Counted from the stretch's first letter, positions 7,501-16,090 are shown. The stretch is DNA of 64,000 bases from Cupriavidus respiraculi (GCF_914271545.1 NZ_CAJZAH010000001.1:1054001-1118000), one strand, 5' to 3'. Translations and numbers: made by a program. Notes: a model not told the origin generated them from the letters alone.

Positions 7501-9785
7501 CGCTGGACCAGGTCAGCCCGTGGACGCGGCCGCTGCCCTATGCGTTGGCGCATGCCCAGCAGGCGGTGGCGCGCGGGATGGCTTCCGGCGACCTCGGCAT
7601 GGCGAGCTACGCCAGCAACCACATCGTCTCGGACCTGCTCGTGATGGGCGAGCAGCTCAGGCTGGTGGAAGACGAAATCGCGCGCGGGCTCGCGCTGATG
7701 CGCGTGATCCGGTACGAGGATATCCATCTGATCCTCGATGCCCAGCACCGTCTGGTGCGACACCTGCGCCATGGGAGCCCCATCGCGCCGGCGGGCGACG
7801 CGAACGGTACCGCGCGTCCCGATGCGGCCGAGGGCGCCCGGCGCAGCAATTCGGAGCCCACCCGCTTCTGGATCTGGCTCTACGACGGCATGACCGCCGT
7901 CTTCCTCAATGACCCGGAACGCGCCGTCGCGAGCCTGGAGCGCGCCGCCGATCTGATGTGGGCCGCCATCTCGCACATCAACACCGCGGATTGCCGCCTC
8001 TATCTGGCCCTGGCCACGGCGCACTCGCCGCGCGCGGCGGGACAGAACCGGGAAGCGATCGACGCGCTGGTCTCCCATCGCGACCGCTTCGCGCACTGGG
8101 CCACCCTGAACGGCTTCACCTTCCAGAGCAAGCTGCTGCTGATCGACGCCGAGATCGCACGCCTGCGCGGCGACCCGCTGCAGGCGCTGCGGGACTACGA
8201 AGCGTCGGCGAACGCGGCCGGGGTCGCGGGCTTCGTCCACGAGCAGGCGCTGGCGCACGAGTACGCTGGCCAGTTGTGCCTGGCCAGCGGCCTGCAGACG
8301 GCGGCGCGCGAGCACCTGCGCCACGCGCGCGCGTGCTACCGCCGCTGGGGCGCCGACTACAAGGCGGCGCTGTTCGATGCCGAGCACCCGTTCCTGGCCG
8401 ACCACCGCGCGCGGGAGGCGGCCGTGATCGTGCCCGGCGCGGGGCAGGCCGCGCTCGACTGGGAAACCGGCGTGAAGGCCGCCCAGGCGCTGACCCAGGA
8501 AGTCGTGCTGGAGCGGCTGATCGAAACGTTGATGACGAACATGGTCGTCCATGCCGGGGCGCAGTACGGCGTGCTGGCGATGATGCGCGCCGGCGCGCCG
8601 GTCATCGAGGCGTGCGCGCGCGTCGAGGGCGGCAAGGTGGCGGTGACGCTGGGCCCGACGGCGGCCACGGCGGACGCGATTCCCTCGGCGGTCCTGAACA
8701 GCGTGCTGCGGACCAAGGAGCGCCTCGTGCTCGACGATGCCATGGTGGACGCGCCGTCGCTGCATGCCAGCGGCGCACTGGGACGACCCCTGCGTTCCGT
8801 GTTGTGCCAGCCGCTGATCCGAGGCGGGACGCTGATCGGCGTGTTCTATCTCGAGAACAACCTGGCGCCGGGCGTGTTCGATGCCACACGTACCACGGTG
8901 TTGCAGGTGCTCGCACCGCAGGCCGCGATTTCGCTGGAGACGGCGCGGCTCTACGCGCAGCTGATCGACGAGAACAATCGCCGCGCCGAGGCCGAAGCCG
9001 GACTGCGCAGCGCCCGCTCGGAGCTGGTGCGCAGCTCACACCTGACCGTCATGGGCGGACTGGCCGCCTCGATCGCGCACGAGATCAACCAGCCGCTGAC
9101 GGCCATCGTCACATCGGTCGACGCCAGCCTGCGCTGGCTGAACCGGCCCGCGCCCGACGTCGCCGAAGCGATGGCCGGCCTCACGCATATCCGTGAGAAC
9201 GGACTGCGCGCCGCCGATATCGTCCGGGCGCTGCGCGCGCTGGCCAAGCAAGCGCCGGCCGTGCTGGCGCCGCTGGTCGTCGACGATGTCGTGCGCGACG
9301 TGCTCGCGCTCACGCGCATCGACATCGACGCGCGGCAGGTGCGGCTGCGCACCCAGCTCGATGCCCGCGCCGCCACGGTCGAGGCCGACCGCGTGCAGCT
9401 GCAGCAGGTGGTGCTGAACCTGGTCACCAACGCGCTCGACGCCATGGCCTCGGTGCCGGAAAGTTCGCGGGAGCTGCTGGTGACCTCCGTGGTGGAGCAC
9501 GATCACGTCGTCGTTCGCGTGCACGACCAGGGGACCGGCATCGATCCAGACACGCTGGCTCATATCTTCGACCCCTTCTTCACCACCAAGGCAGAAGGCA
9601 TGGGCATGGGCCTGGCCATCTGCCGCTCCATCATGGAAGCGCATGGCGGCACGCTCGATGCGCGGACGCGCCCCGGCGGCGGCAGCGTGTTCGTGTTCCG
9701 GTTGCGCGTGCGGCAACCGGAACGCCGCTCCGCCAAGCCGGAGGAGAGCGGTCGCCACGGCCCGGAATCCGGCGCAGACACTTAA
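4554..9785 (+). CDS. Giant protein kinase-like / ATPase / GAF / histidine kinase sensor
   Basis: The 1743-residue protein has four blocks. Residues about 20-280 form a Ser/Thr-kinase-like fold with HNDIRPANLL (catalytic loop near 140) and YMAPE (near 185). The DFG aspartate is replaced: the motif reads LKGFGHA near 158-164, and I cannot find a clear VAIK lysine, so this part is probably a pseudokinase. Residues 320-560 hold an AAA/STAND-type ATPase (Walker A GAAGAGKSS near 341-349, Walker B VLFLDDLQWADE near 467-478). A long helical region, presumably TPR-like, spans 650-1300. A GAF domain lies at about 1315-1470. The C-terminus is a histidine kinase (SIAHEINQPLTAI near 1505, NLVTNALDAM, GMGMGLAICRSIMEAHGG). 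The architecture matches the known trifunctional Ser/Thr kinase-ATPase-histidine kinase family. An alternative ATG at 4563 would shorten it by three residues. Confidence 0.87.
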   Translation: MRIMATSSRSPTVSEPPFDEAWLARCAHVLLCSEDGIAAHRLEDPATGKRWRTLSAPWEPDAGCRRLEHEMRLAPLLDAAWAVVALAAIRASDRLFLVFGHEEAPTLAQALTAEPPSVGAFFDLAIGAARAVAAAHAQGVVHNDIRPANLLVDASFHVRLKGFGHASAAGRPQPAYPPRDFAMPYMAPEVVRQNPAAATVHSDLYALGVTLYQALTGTLPLRADSAAGWRHAHVAVEPVPPSARRPDVPEMLSQLVLKLLAKDPGGRYGSAAALLADLLRSRAQWQAEGRIAPFALGVAGSLPALALSGRLFGRAAEMEQMDEALTNVARSGKPGIVLLGGAAGAGKSSLADHLCRLAASRGARFAVGKSDQLQRDIPYAPLARALRALTMAALGEDGDSLARVRERLLRGLEGQGRAIAEIVPEIEHVIGATPPLSSVPAQQARTRVHSAILHACAAFAERGRPLVLFLDDLQWADESTMSLLEAFAVRPPENVLLTLAYRDHDRVFTQSIGWLRHADRAGALRLTRIAAGPLPPEDLAQWVGTALGAGTGQIDGLVRVLHEKTAGNPFFAHQLLRTLVDDGALRYDGEQGRWLWNEADLARRQYSDNVVDLMLWRLERLPAAGRDMLRHLACIGLRCDDVLLARVAGTTEERVREQLEPCVEAGLLARESAGYAFAHDRVLEAAYALTAAGDRPSAHARIANLMIASWRDDLADHAFEIANQIERAARHELSVQERVAFVRALTMAGRRARNAAALAQATSYVAAAAELMDASWWSSHYALAYDASLLRCECLLAQADLAGAAREIDALLTRRMPALDHAAVYRLKATLRTLHSDYEGAIEAAQTGLALLDVPLRRAPSPAQMREARDAVTRALDGRPIAAFGQLPATADRRIETAMGLLSTLISSVFVKDGISFLHLAKMVELSLRHGCTPESAYGLSWYGVYLAALYGEYEEGLDCGLAALALIDRHGYEAQRIATLVALDQVSPWTRPLPYALAHAQQAVARGMASGDLGMASYASNHIVSDLLVMGEQLRLVEDEIARGLALMRVIRYEDIHLILDAQHRLVRHLRHGSPIAPAGDANGTARPDAAEGARRSNSEPTRFWIWLYDGMTAVFLNDPERAVASLERAADLMWAAISHINTADCRLYLALATAHSPRAAGQNREAIDALVSHRDRFAHWATLNGFTFQSKLLLIDAEIARLRGDPLQALRDYEASANAAGVAGFVHEQALAHEYAGQLCLASGLQTAAREHLRHARACYRRWGADYKAALFDAEHPFLADHRAREAAVIVPGAGQAALDWETGVKAAQALTQEVVLERLIETLMTNMVVHAGAQYGVLAMMRAGAPVIEACARVEGGKVAVTLGPTAATADAIPSAVLNSVLRTKERLVLDDAMVDAPSLHASGALGRPLRSVLCQPLIRGGTLIGVFYLENNLAPGVFDATRTTVLQVLAPQAAISLETARLYAQLIDENNRRAEAEAGLRSARSELVRSSHLTVMGGLAASIAHEINQPLTAIVTSVDASLRWLNRPAPDVAEAMAGLTHIRENGLRAADIVRALRALAKQAPAVLAPLVVDDVVRDVLALTRIDIDARQVRLRTQLDARAATVEADRVQLQQVVLNLVTNALDAMASVPESSRELLVTSVVEHDHVVVRVHDQGTGIDPDTLAHIFDPFFTTKAEGMGMGLAICRSIMEAHGGTLDARTRPGGGSVFVFRLRVRQPERRSAKPEESGRHGPESGADT

Positions 9786-9923
9786 TCAAAATATTTGCAC
9801 AATACTGTCAGGACTTGTTCGCATAGCGTGCACATTTCGTCCGTATAGTTCACCCCAACGCAGCGAAACAAACCAACCGCGACGTTGCAATAAATTCACC
9901 GAACTAACCTAAAGGAAGAAATC

Positions 9924-10613
9924 ATGTCGAACGCCAAGCTGGAAGTCCTGACCCCGCAAAACAGCCAACTGATCATCATCGACCACCAGCCGCAGATGGC
10001 CTTCGGCGTGCAGTCGATGGACCGCCAGACCATGAAGAACAACGTGGTCGGCCTGGCCAAGGCGGCCAAGATCTTCGATATCCCCACCACCATCACCACC
10101 GTCGAATCGGACTCGTTCTCGGGCTACACCTACCCCGAACTGCTGGACGTGTTCCCCGGCAAGCAGACGCTGGAGCGCACCTCGATGAACTCGTGGGACG
10201 ACCAGAAGGTGCGCGACGCGCTCAAGGCCAACGGCCGCAAGAAGGTGGTCGTCGCCGGCCTGTGGACCGAAGTCTGCAATACGACGTTCGCGCTGTGCGC
10301 CATGCTCGAGGGCGACTATGAAATCTACATGGTGGCCGACGCCTCGGGCGGCACCACCAAGGAAGCGCACGACTACGCCATGCAGCGCATGGTGCAGGCC
10401 GGCGTGGTACCGGTGACCTGGCAGCAGGTGCTGCTCGAATGGCAGCGCGACTGGGCCCGCCGCGATTCGTATGACGCGGTGATGAAGCTGGTCAAGGAGC
10501 ACTCCGGCGCCTACGGCATGGGCGTGGACTACGCCTACACGATGGTGCACAAGGCCGAGCAGCGCACCGCCACCCCGCACGAGTCGATCGCCCCGGTCGC
10601 CGCCTCGGTCTGA
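9924..10613 (+). CDS. Isochorismatase-family cysteine hydrolase (YcaC-like)
   Basis: This 229-residue alpha/beta hydrolase belongs to the isochorismatase-like cysteine hydrolase superfamily. The catalytic Asp is in LIIIDHQPQM, a lysine lies in NGRKKVVVAG, and the nucleophile Cys is in GLWTEVCNTTFAL near residue 118. The pattern and length fit the YcaC subgroup better than nicotinamidases or true isochorismatases, but the substrate cannot be read from the sequence. The ATG follows AAAGGAAG at good spacing. The 138 bases before it are notably AT-richer than their surroundings and probably carry the promoter. It is a single gene, followed by a strong hairpin. Confidence 0.85.
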   Translation: MSNAKLEVLTPQNSQLIIIDHQPQMAFGVQSMDRQTMKNNVVGLAKAAKIFDIPTTITTVESDSFSGYTYPELLDVFPGKQTLERTSMNSWDDQKVRDALKANGRKKVVVAGLWTEVCNTTFALCAMLEGDYEIYMVADASGGTTKEAHDYAMQRMVQAGVVPVTWQQVLLEWQRDWARRDSYDAVMKLVKEHSGAYGMGVDYAYTMVHKAEQRTATPHESIAPVAASV

Positions 10614-10632
10614 CACGGCGCGATGGTGTGCA

Positions 10633-10656
10633 CCCTCTCCCGCCAGCGGGAGAGGG
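10633..10656. repeat. Perfect hairpin element, CCCTCTCCCG stem
   Basis: CCCTCTCCCG (10633-10642), loop CCAG, CGGGAGAGGG (10647-10656): a 10-bp perfect stem 19 bases after the hydrolase stop codon. No T-run follows. A shorter relative with loop CAAG occurs at 25189-25206, again just after a gene. This suggests a dispersed intergenic inverted-repeat family that may also act as a transcript end or stabiliser. Confidence 0.6.
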
Positions 10657-10824
10657 CTGGAGGTGAAGGGGACTGCCCGCAATGCCGGCACGCGCCGGAT
10701 CACCGCGATCCGTGGCCCCTCCTCGTTGCCCCGAGCCGACGCGAATACCGCGCAATCCCTCGATCCCAAAGCCGCCACTGTCAAACAAGCTAGTATTGGC
10801 CGGATCCGCGTTCAGTGATTCGGT

Positions 10825-11724
10825 ATGAAATTCAAGGAAATCTATGCCTTTCGCGCCGTGATGCGCACCGGCTCGATGACGGCGGCCGCCAACGAGCTGT
10901 ACACCTCGCAACCCAACGTCAGCCGGCTGATCGCGCAACTGGAAGCGTCCACCGGACTGACGCTCTTTACCCGCAGCGCCGGACGGCTCGCGCCGACGGA
11001 GGAAGGCCTGGCCTTCCTGCGCGAGGTGGACCGCACCTTCGTCGGCCTCGAGGCCCTGAAGGACGCGGCGCGCAACATCCGCCAGTTCGGCGCCGGCCGG
11101 CTGCGCATCGCCACCGTGCCGTCGCTGGCGATGACCGTGCTGCCGCTGGCGCTGCAACGCTTTCATGCCGACCATCCCGACGTCTACGTGGCCATGGAAA
11201 CGGGCAGCACGCAACTGGTGGCCGACCGCGTCGGCAGCCGCTACTGCGACCTCGGGCTGGTGTCCTACCTGCCGCCGGCCGCTGTCACCGAGGCGCATCC
11301 GGTCGCCGAGCTCGAGGGCTGTTGCGTGCTGCCGCCCGGCCACCGCCTGGCCGAGCGCGACTTCATCACGCCGGCGGACCTCGCCGGCGAATCGTTTATC
11401 TCGATGGCCCATGGCGACGGCCTGCGCGCCGCCGTCGATGCCGCCTTTGCCGCCGACGACCGCAGGGTGATGCATTTCGAGACGCCGTACGGCGCCACGA
11501 TCTGCAACATGGTCGGACTCGGGCTGGGCGTGGGCATCGTCAACCCGCTGGTGGCGCGCATGTACCGGCACACCAATATCGTGGTGCGCCGCTTCGAGCC
11601 GAGCGTGCCGTTCGTCAGCTATCTGCTGCTCGCGCGCAACCGGCCAGCCAATCTGCTGGTTGACCGCTTCATCGCGCGCCTGCGCGAAGCCATCGCCGCC
11701 GAGACGGAAAGCCTGTCCGCGTAG
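10825..11724 (+). CDS. LysR-type regulator, NocR/OccR-like
   Basis: This 299-residue LysR regulator has an N-terminal winged helix (FRAVMRTGSMTAAANELYTSQPNVSRLIAQLE, residues about 9-42) and a substrate-binding domain. The ISMAHGDG and TPYGATICNMVG segments are typical of the opine regulators NocR/OccR as I remember them. It lies 198 bases upstream, on the same strand, of a three-subunit oxidase resembling opine and amine oxidases, which supports a role as its activator or repressor. A closely similar paralogue lies at 34610-35485. The ATG has only a weak ribosome-binding site. Confidence 0.82.
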   Translation: MKFKEIYAFRAVMRTGSMTAAANELYTSQPNVSRLIAQLEASTGLTLFTRSAGRLAPTEEGLAFLREVDRTFVGLEALKDAARNIRQFGAGRLRIATVPSLAMTVLPLALQRFHADHPDVYVAMETGSTQLVADRVGSRYCDLGLVSYLPPAAVTEAHPVAELEGCCVLPPGHRLAERDFITPADLAGESFISMAHGDGLRAAVDAAFAADDRRVMHFETPYGATICNMVGLGLGVGIVNPLVARMYRHTNIVVRRFEPSVPFVSYLLLARNRPANLLVDRFIARLREAIAAETESLSA

Positions 11725-11922
11725 CACCCCATCAGTTTTTCGTATGGGCGCCTGACAGACTCGTATTTGCGTCGACGAGACACCCTCCGCATACTCGCCT
11801 GAAACCGCGACACCGGTGCCGAAGCCGCTTTCGGCCCGCGTTGCCACCGATTTCCCGCGAGTCCCCACATGATCTCTGACAGGGCCCAAGGTCCGCTTCC
11901 GCTGCGCTGGAGGAAGTCCTGA

Positions 11923-13068
11923 ATGGGCAATTCCTCCACCACCTCTTCGCTTCCGGTCTTCGATGTCGCCGTCGTCGGCGGAGGCCTGGTTGGCTCGGCC
12001 GTGGCCTACGGCCTGCGCGGCCAGGTCGGTTCGGTCGCCGTGCTCGACGAGGGCGATGTCGCCCTGCGCGCTTCGCGCGGCAATTTCGGCCTGGTCTGGC
12101 TGCAAAGCAAGGGCTTCGGCATGGGTGCCTATAGCCGCTGGACGCTCGGCTCGGTGCGGCTGTGGCCAAGGCTCGCCGCGCAGTTGCTCGCGGAGACCGG
12201 CGTCGACGTGGCGCTCGAGCAGAAAGGCGGCCTCACGCCGCTGATGGGCGACTACGAGATCGAGGCCCGGCTGGCCTGGGTCAACAAGCTGATGTCGCAG
12301 CCGGGCGTCGAGCCCTACGAATGGAAGCTGCTGGACCATCATCAGGCGGCATCGCTGGTGCCGGGGCTGGGCCCCGACGTGACCGGCGCCATCTGGACGC
12401 CGCACGACGGCATCGTCAACCCCCTCAAGCTGCTGCGCGCCTTCCATATCTCGTTCGGCCAGAGCGGCGTGCGCTATCTCCCGCACCACGGCGTGACCGC
12501 GATCGCTCGGTTGCCGGGCGGCGACTTCGCGATGGAAACGCCCAACGGCAGCGTGCGCGCCCGCAAGATCGTGCTCGCCGCTGGCCTGCGCAACGGCGAA
12601 CTGGGCCGCATGGTGGGCACCCATCTGCCGATGGCGCCGCAGCGCGGCCAGATCCTGGTGCTCGAGCGCACGCGCCGGCTGCTGGATACCCCCATGGTGA
12701 CGCTGCGCCAGAACGACGAAGGCAGCTGGCTGGTCGGCGACTCCCAGGAAGACGCGGGTTACGCCGACCACGTGACGACGCTGCCGGTGCTGGCCACACT
12801 GGCCGACCGCGCGGTGCGCACGCTGCCGGCGCTGCGCGAAGTGCGCGCCGTGCGGGCGTGGTCGGCGCTGCGCGTGCGGGCCCAGGACGGCTTTCCCGTC
12901 TACGAGCAATCGGCCAGCCATCCCGGGGCCTTCCTCGTGACGTGCCACAGCGGTGTGACGCTGGCCGCCACCCATGCCATGACCCTGGCCCCCATGATCG
13001 CCGCCGGTGCGTTGACACCGGAGCTGGACACCTTTTCGACCCGGAGATTCCATGTTCAGACGACTTGA
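11923..13068 (+). CDS. FAD-dependent oxidase, DadA-like subunit of a heterotrimeric amine/opine oxidase
   Basis: This 381-residue flavoprotein of the DAO/DadA family has the dinucleotide-binding motif VAVVGGGLVGSAVAYGL near residues 14-30 and a C-terminal FAD-contact segment CHSGVTLAATHAM. Its start follows GGAGGAAG. It overlaps the small ferredoxin-like gene by 17 bases, which in turn overlaps the larger flavoprotein gene by four. This beta-gamma-alpha layout is that of opine oxidases (OoxB/OoxA), HcnABC and D-hydroxyproline dehydrogenase. This subunit should carry out the oxidative cleavage of the C-N bond at the membrane or in the cytoplasm, passing electrons to the partner subunits. The substrate is unknown; the NocR-like regulator hints at an opine or a secondary amino acid. 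Confidence 0.82.
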   Translation: MGNSSTTSSLPVFDVAVVGGGLVGSAVAYGLRGQVGSVAVLDEGDVALRASRGNFGLVWLQSKGFGMGAYSRWTLGSVRLWPRLAAQLLAETGVDVALEQKGGLTPLMGDYEIEARLAWVNKLMSQPGVEPYEWKLLDHHQAASLVPGLGPDVTGAIWTPHDGIVNPLKLLRAFHISFGQSGVRYLPHHGVTAIARLPGGDFAMETPNGSVRARKIVLAAGLRNGELGRMVGTHLPMAPQRGQILVLERTRRLLDTPMVTLRQNDEGSWLVGDSQEDAGYADHVTTLPVLATLADRAVRTLPALREVRAVRAWSALRVRAQDGFPVYEQSASHPGAFLVTCHSGVTLAATHAMTLAPMIAAGALTPELDTFSTRRFHVQTT

Positions 13069-13360
13069 CGCACCCGTCGTGCAAGCCGCCCGCCGTACGG
13101 TTCGCGTGACCGTGGACGGCGTCGCGCTGGACTGCCGCGAGGGCGACAGCGTGGCCGCCGCGCTGTTCGCCGCGGGCGTGCAGGCTTGCCGCGACACCGC
13201 CGTCTCCGGCGCGGCGCGCGGCCCCTTCTGCATGATGGGCGTCTGCTACGACTGCCTGGTCAGCATCGATGGCCGCCCCAACCAGCAGGCCTGCATGACC
13301 CCGGTCCGCGACGGCATGACCGTCCTGCGCCAGCTGGGCGCGCGCGAGGTGGCGGCATGA
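13052..13360 (+). CDS. Small 2Fe-2S ferredoxin-like oxidase subunit
   Basis: This 102-residue protein of the Fer2_4 type has cysteines in ACRDTAVSGAARGPFCMMG, then VCYDCLV and QACMTPV, the usual ligand set for a [2Fe-2S] cluster in HcnA/OoxA N-terminal-like subunits. It is translationally coupled on both sides (17-base overlap upstream, ATGA overlap downstream). Its role would be electron transfer between the two flavoprotein subunits. The ATG is preceded by CGGAGA. Confidence 0.85.
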   Translation: MFRRLDAPVVQAARRTVRVTVDGVALDCREGDSVAAALFAAGVQACRDTAVSGAARGPFCMMGVCYDCLVSIDGRPNQQACMTPVRDGMTVLRQLGAREVAA

Positions 13361-14847
13361 ACGCAAGAGACTCCCTTTTCCCCGAGATTCCGGCCTACGA
13401 CCTGCTCGTGGTCGGCGCCGGCCCGGCCGGCCTGGCCGCCGCCACGCGCGCCGCGGGCCTGGGCCTGTCGACCGCGCTGATCGACGAGCAACCCGCACCG
13501 GGCGGCCAGATCTACCGCGCGGTGTCCACCACGCCGGTGCAGGACCGGGACATCCTGGGCGCGGACTACTGGCATGGCCTGGAGCTGCTGGAACCGTTCG
13601 CGCGCAGCGGCGCGCGTTACCTCGCTTCGTCGACCGTCTGGTCCATCAACCGGATGGAGCCGCGGGCCGAGGGCGAGCCGTCCGGCTTCGAAGTCGCCTA
13701 TTCCGTCAACGACGCGGGCGCGCAGCCGCAGGCGAGCCTGCTGCATTGCCGCCACATCGTCCTGGCCACCGGCGCGCAGGAGCGGCCCTTCCCCATTCCC
13801 GGCTGGACCTTGCCGGGGGTGATCACGGCCGGGGCGGGGCAGATCCTGCTCAAGACCTCGGGCGTGGTGCCGGAAGGCCGCACCGTGCTGGCCGGCGGCG
13901 GGCCGCTTCTGTACCTGCTGGCCTACCAGTACCTGAATGCCGGCGTGAAGATCGAGGCCATCCTGGAAACCACGGCCGGCAGCCAGTGGCTGCAGGCGCT
14001 GCCGCACGCCTGGAACTTCCTGCGTTCGCCTTACCTGGGCAAGGGCCTGACGCTGATGCGCGCGGTGCGCAAGGCGGTGCCCATCGTCAGCGGCGTGACC
14101 GCGCTGGAAGCCGTGGGCGGCGCGAGCGGCCAGCTTGCCGAAGTGCGCTATACCGCCGCGGGCCAACCACGCTCCATGGCCGTCGACCAGCTGCTGCTGC
14201 ACCAGGGCGTGGTGCCCAACACCAACCTGTCCCGGGCCGTCGGCGCCGAGCATGCCTGGAGCGAGCGGCAGGACTGCTGGGAGCCGGTGGTCGATGCCTG
14301 GGGGCAGAGTTCCGTGCCGCAACTGAGCATCGCCGGCGACGGCGCCGGCATCGCGGGCGCCGTCGCGGCCGAACACCGTGGCCGCATCGCCGCCGTGCAG
14401 GTGGCCGCCGCGCTGGGCCGCATCGATGCGGCCACGCGCGACCGCGAGGCCGCGCCGCATCGCTCGGCACTGAATCGCGCCACGCGCGGCCGGGAATTTC
14501 TCGAAGTGCTGTACCGCCCCGCGCAGCAGTTTCGGCGGCCGGTGGGCGACACCATCGTGTGCCGCTGCGAGGAAGCCACTGCCGAGCAGGTGCGACAGGC
14601 GGCCCGCATGGGTTGCCAGGGCCCCAACCAGATGAAGGCGTTCCTGCGCTGCGGCATGGGCCCCTGCCAGGGCCGCTTCTGCGGCTTGACCGTGACCGAG
14701 CTGATCGCCGACGAGCAGCAGCGCCATCCGCGCGACGTCGGCTACTACCGGCTGCGCTTTCCGACCAAGCCGGTCACGCTGGGAGAAATCGCCTCGTTGC
14801 CGCAGACCCAGGCATCGCGCGAGGCCGTCGTGCGGTTCAAGAAGTAA
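13357..14847 (+). CDS. NAD(P)/FAD-dependent oxidase subunit with BFD-like Fe-S region
   Basis: This 496-residue pyridine-nucleotide-disulfide-type flavoprotein has a first Rossmann motif VVGAGPAGLAAATRA near residues 14-28 and a second nucleotide-binding region around VLAGGGPLLYLLAYQYL. The C-terminal cysteine-rich segment TIVCRCEEAT...FLRCGMGPCQGRFCG is the BFD-like [2Fe-2S] module of HcnB/OoxA alpha subunits. I start it at the ATG that overlaps the previous stop (ATGA), not at an upstream in-frame ATG lying inside the ferredoxin gene. With the two preceding genes it forms a complete heterotrimeric oxidase operon. A Bug-type binding protein follows 245 bases later and may capture the substrate. 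Confidence 0.86.
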   Translation: MNARDSLFPEIPAYDLLVVGAGPAGLAAATRAAGLGLSTALIDEQPAPGGQIYRAVSTTPVQDRDILGADYWHGLELLEPFARSGARYLASSTVWSINRMEPRAEGEPSGFEVAYSVNDAGAQPQASLLHCRHIVLATGAQERPFPIPGWTLPGVITAGAGQILLKTSGVVPEGRTVLAGGGPLLYLLAYQYLNAGVKIEAILETTAGSQWLQALPHAWNFLRSPYLGKGLTLMRAVRKAVPIVSGVTALEAVGGASGQLAEVRYTAAGQPRSMAVDQLLLHQGVVPNTNLSRAVGAEHAWSERQDCWEPVVDAWGQSSVPQLSIAGDGAGIAGAVAAEHRGRIAAVQVAAALGRIDAATRDREAAPHRSALNRATRGREFLEVLYRPAQQFRRPVGDTIVCRCEEATAEQVRQAARMGCQGPNQMKAFLRCGMGPCQGRFCGLTVTELIADEQQRHPRDVGYYRLRFPTKPVTLGEIASLPQTQASREAVVRFKK

Positions 14848-15092
14848 AGGTGCAACGGCCGGCCATGCGTGCATGCACGCGAGCCGGGTCGGCCGGGGCA
14901 CAGGCAGTATCGCGTCGCAGAACGCGTCGCCGGGCCGCCATGCGGGCCGGCGCAGAGCAACAACAAGGCGAGCACCGCGAGGTGACGAGCGACGGGGCGC
15001 ATGCCGCTCCGGCGGCGGCATCCGAGGGCTCCCGACGATCCAGTGCAGCAGCGACATCCTGAGAGGATTTCCCCATTCCACGAGGACCAACC

Positions 15093-16067
15093 ATGGCTTT
15101 TTTCAAGATCGTTCCCGCTGTCGTGCTGGCGCTGGCTGCCACGCAAACCACGCAGGCCATCGCCCAGGACTTGCCGCCGGGCCCCATCCGCATGCTCGTC
15201 GGCTTTGCCCCGGGCGGGGGCAACGACGTCATTGCGCGCGTCGTCGCCACGCAGTTCCAGCTCAACACCAAGGAAACCATGGTGGTGGAGAACCGGCCGG
15301 GCGGCGGCAGCACGCTGGCCACCGCGGAAATGGCGCGCGCCACGCCGAACGGCTCGGTGCTGCTGCTCGGCTCGGTGGGCGGGCAGGCTATCGCCCCGTC
15401 GGTCTACAGCAAGCTGCCCTACGATCCCGTCAAGGGCGTGCAGCCCGTCTCCCTGGTGGCCAAGTCCGCCAACGCGCTGGTCGTGAACAACGCGCTGCCG
15501 GTGAAGAACGTGCAGGAGCTGCTCGCCTATGCCAAGAGCCGTCCGGGCGAACTGAATGTGGCATCGCCGGGCAACGGCACGATCTCGCACCTGTCGGCCG
15601 AGCTGTTCAAGAGCATGGCCGGCGTGGCCATCACCCACATCCCGTATCGCGGCGATGCGCCGGCCATGCAGGACGTGATGGCCGGCCAGGCACAGCTGAC
15701 GTTCGCCAGCCTGCCCTCGGCCAAGGCCGGCGCCGATTCCGGCAAGGTCCGCATCATCGCGGTGACCAGCGCCAAGCGCGTGGAGACCATGCCGGACGTG
15801 CCGACCATCGCCGAGTCCGGCGTGCCGGGCTACGAGGTGGTGTCCTGGTACGGCGTCTTCACCACCGGCGGCACGCCCATGCCCACGGTCAAGCGGCTCG
15901 CACAGGAAATCGCCGCCGTGGTGGCGCAGCCTGCGGTGCGCAATTCCATCAGCAAGCAAGGCATGGAGCCGAGCGCGCTCGGACCGGTGGAGTTTGCGCA
16001 GCTGGTGAACCGCGATGCGCAGAAGTGGGACAAGGTGGTGAAGAGCGTGGGCATCAAGCTGGACTGA
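15093..16067 (+). CDS. Bug-type periplasmic solute-binding protein (TctC family)
   Basis: This 324-residue protein has a Sec signal peptide (core about residues 5-22, cleavage near AIAQ) and the TctC/Bug fold signatures: IRMLVGFAPGGGNDVIARVVA, VVENRPGGGSTLA, HIPYRGDAPAMQDVMAGQ and MPDVPTIAESGVPGYE. These proteins bind carboxylates or amino-acid derivatives in the periplasm. No TctA/TctB membrane genes lie in this window, so it is an orphan receptor or uses a remote transporter. It follows the oxidase operon on the same strand, after a spacer containing the 14-base palindrome GCGTGCATGCACGC (14867-14880). GAGGA precedes the ATG, and a strong terminator closes the unit. Confidence 0.88.
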   Translation: MAFFKIVPAVVLALAATQTTQAIAQDLPPGPIRMLVGFAPGGGNDVIARVVATQFQLNTKETMVVENRPGGGSTLATAEMARATPNGSVLLLGSVGGQAIAPSVYSKLPYDPVKGVQPVSLVAKSANALVVNNALPVKNVQELLAYAKSRPGELNVASPGNGTISHLSAELFKSMAGVAITHIPYRGDAPAMQDVMAGQAQLTFASLPSAKAGADSGKVRIIAVTSAKRVETMPDVPTIAESGVPGYEVVSWYGVFTTGGTPMPTVKRLAQEIAAVVAQPAVRNSISKQGMEPSALGPVEFAQLVNRDAQKWDKVVKSVGIKLD

Positions 16068-16090
16068 TTCCCTCACATTCGTAGTCCTGG

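Noticed and set aside
10492-13233. A 913-codon minus-strand frame across the LysR and oxidase genes
   Set aside because: It is a shadow of two well-supported plus-strand genes with composition typical of such antisense frames.
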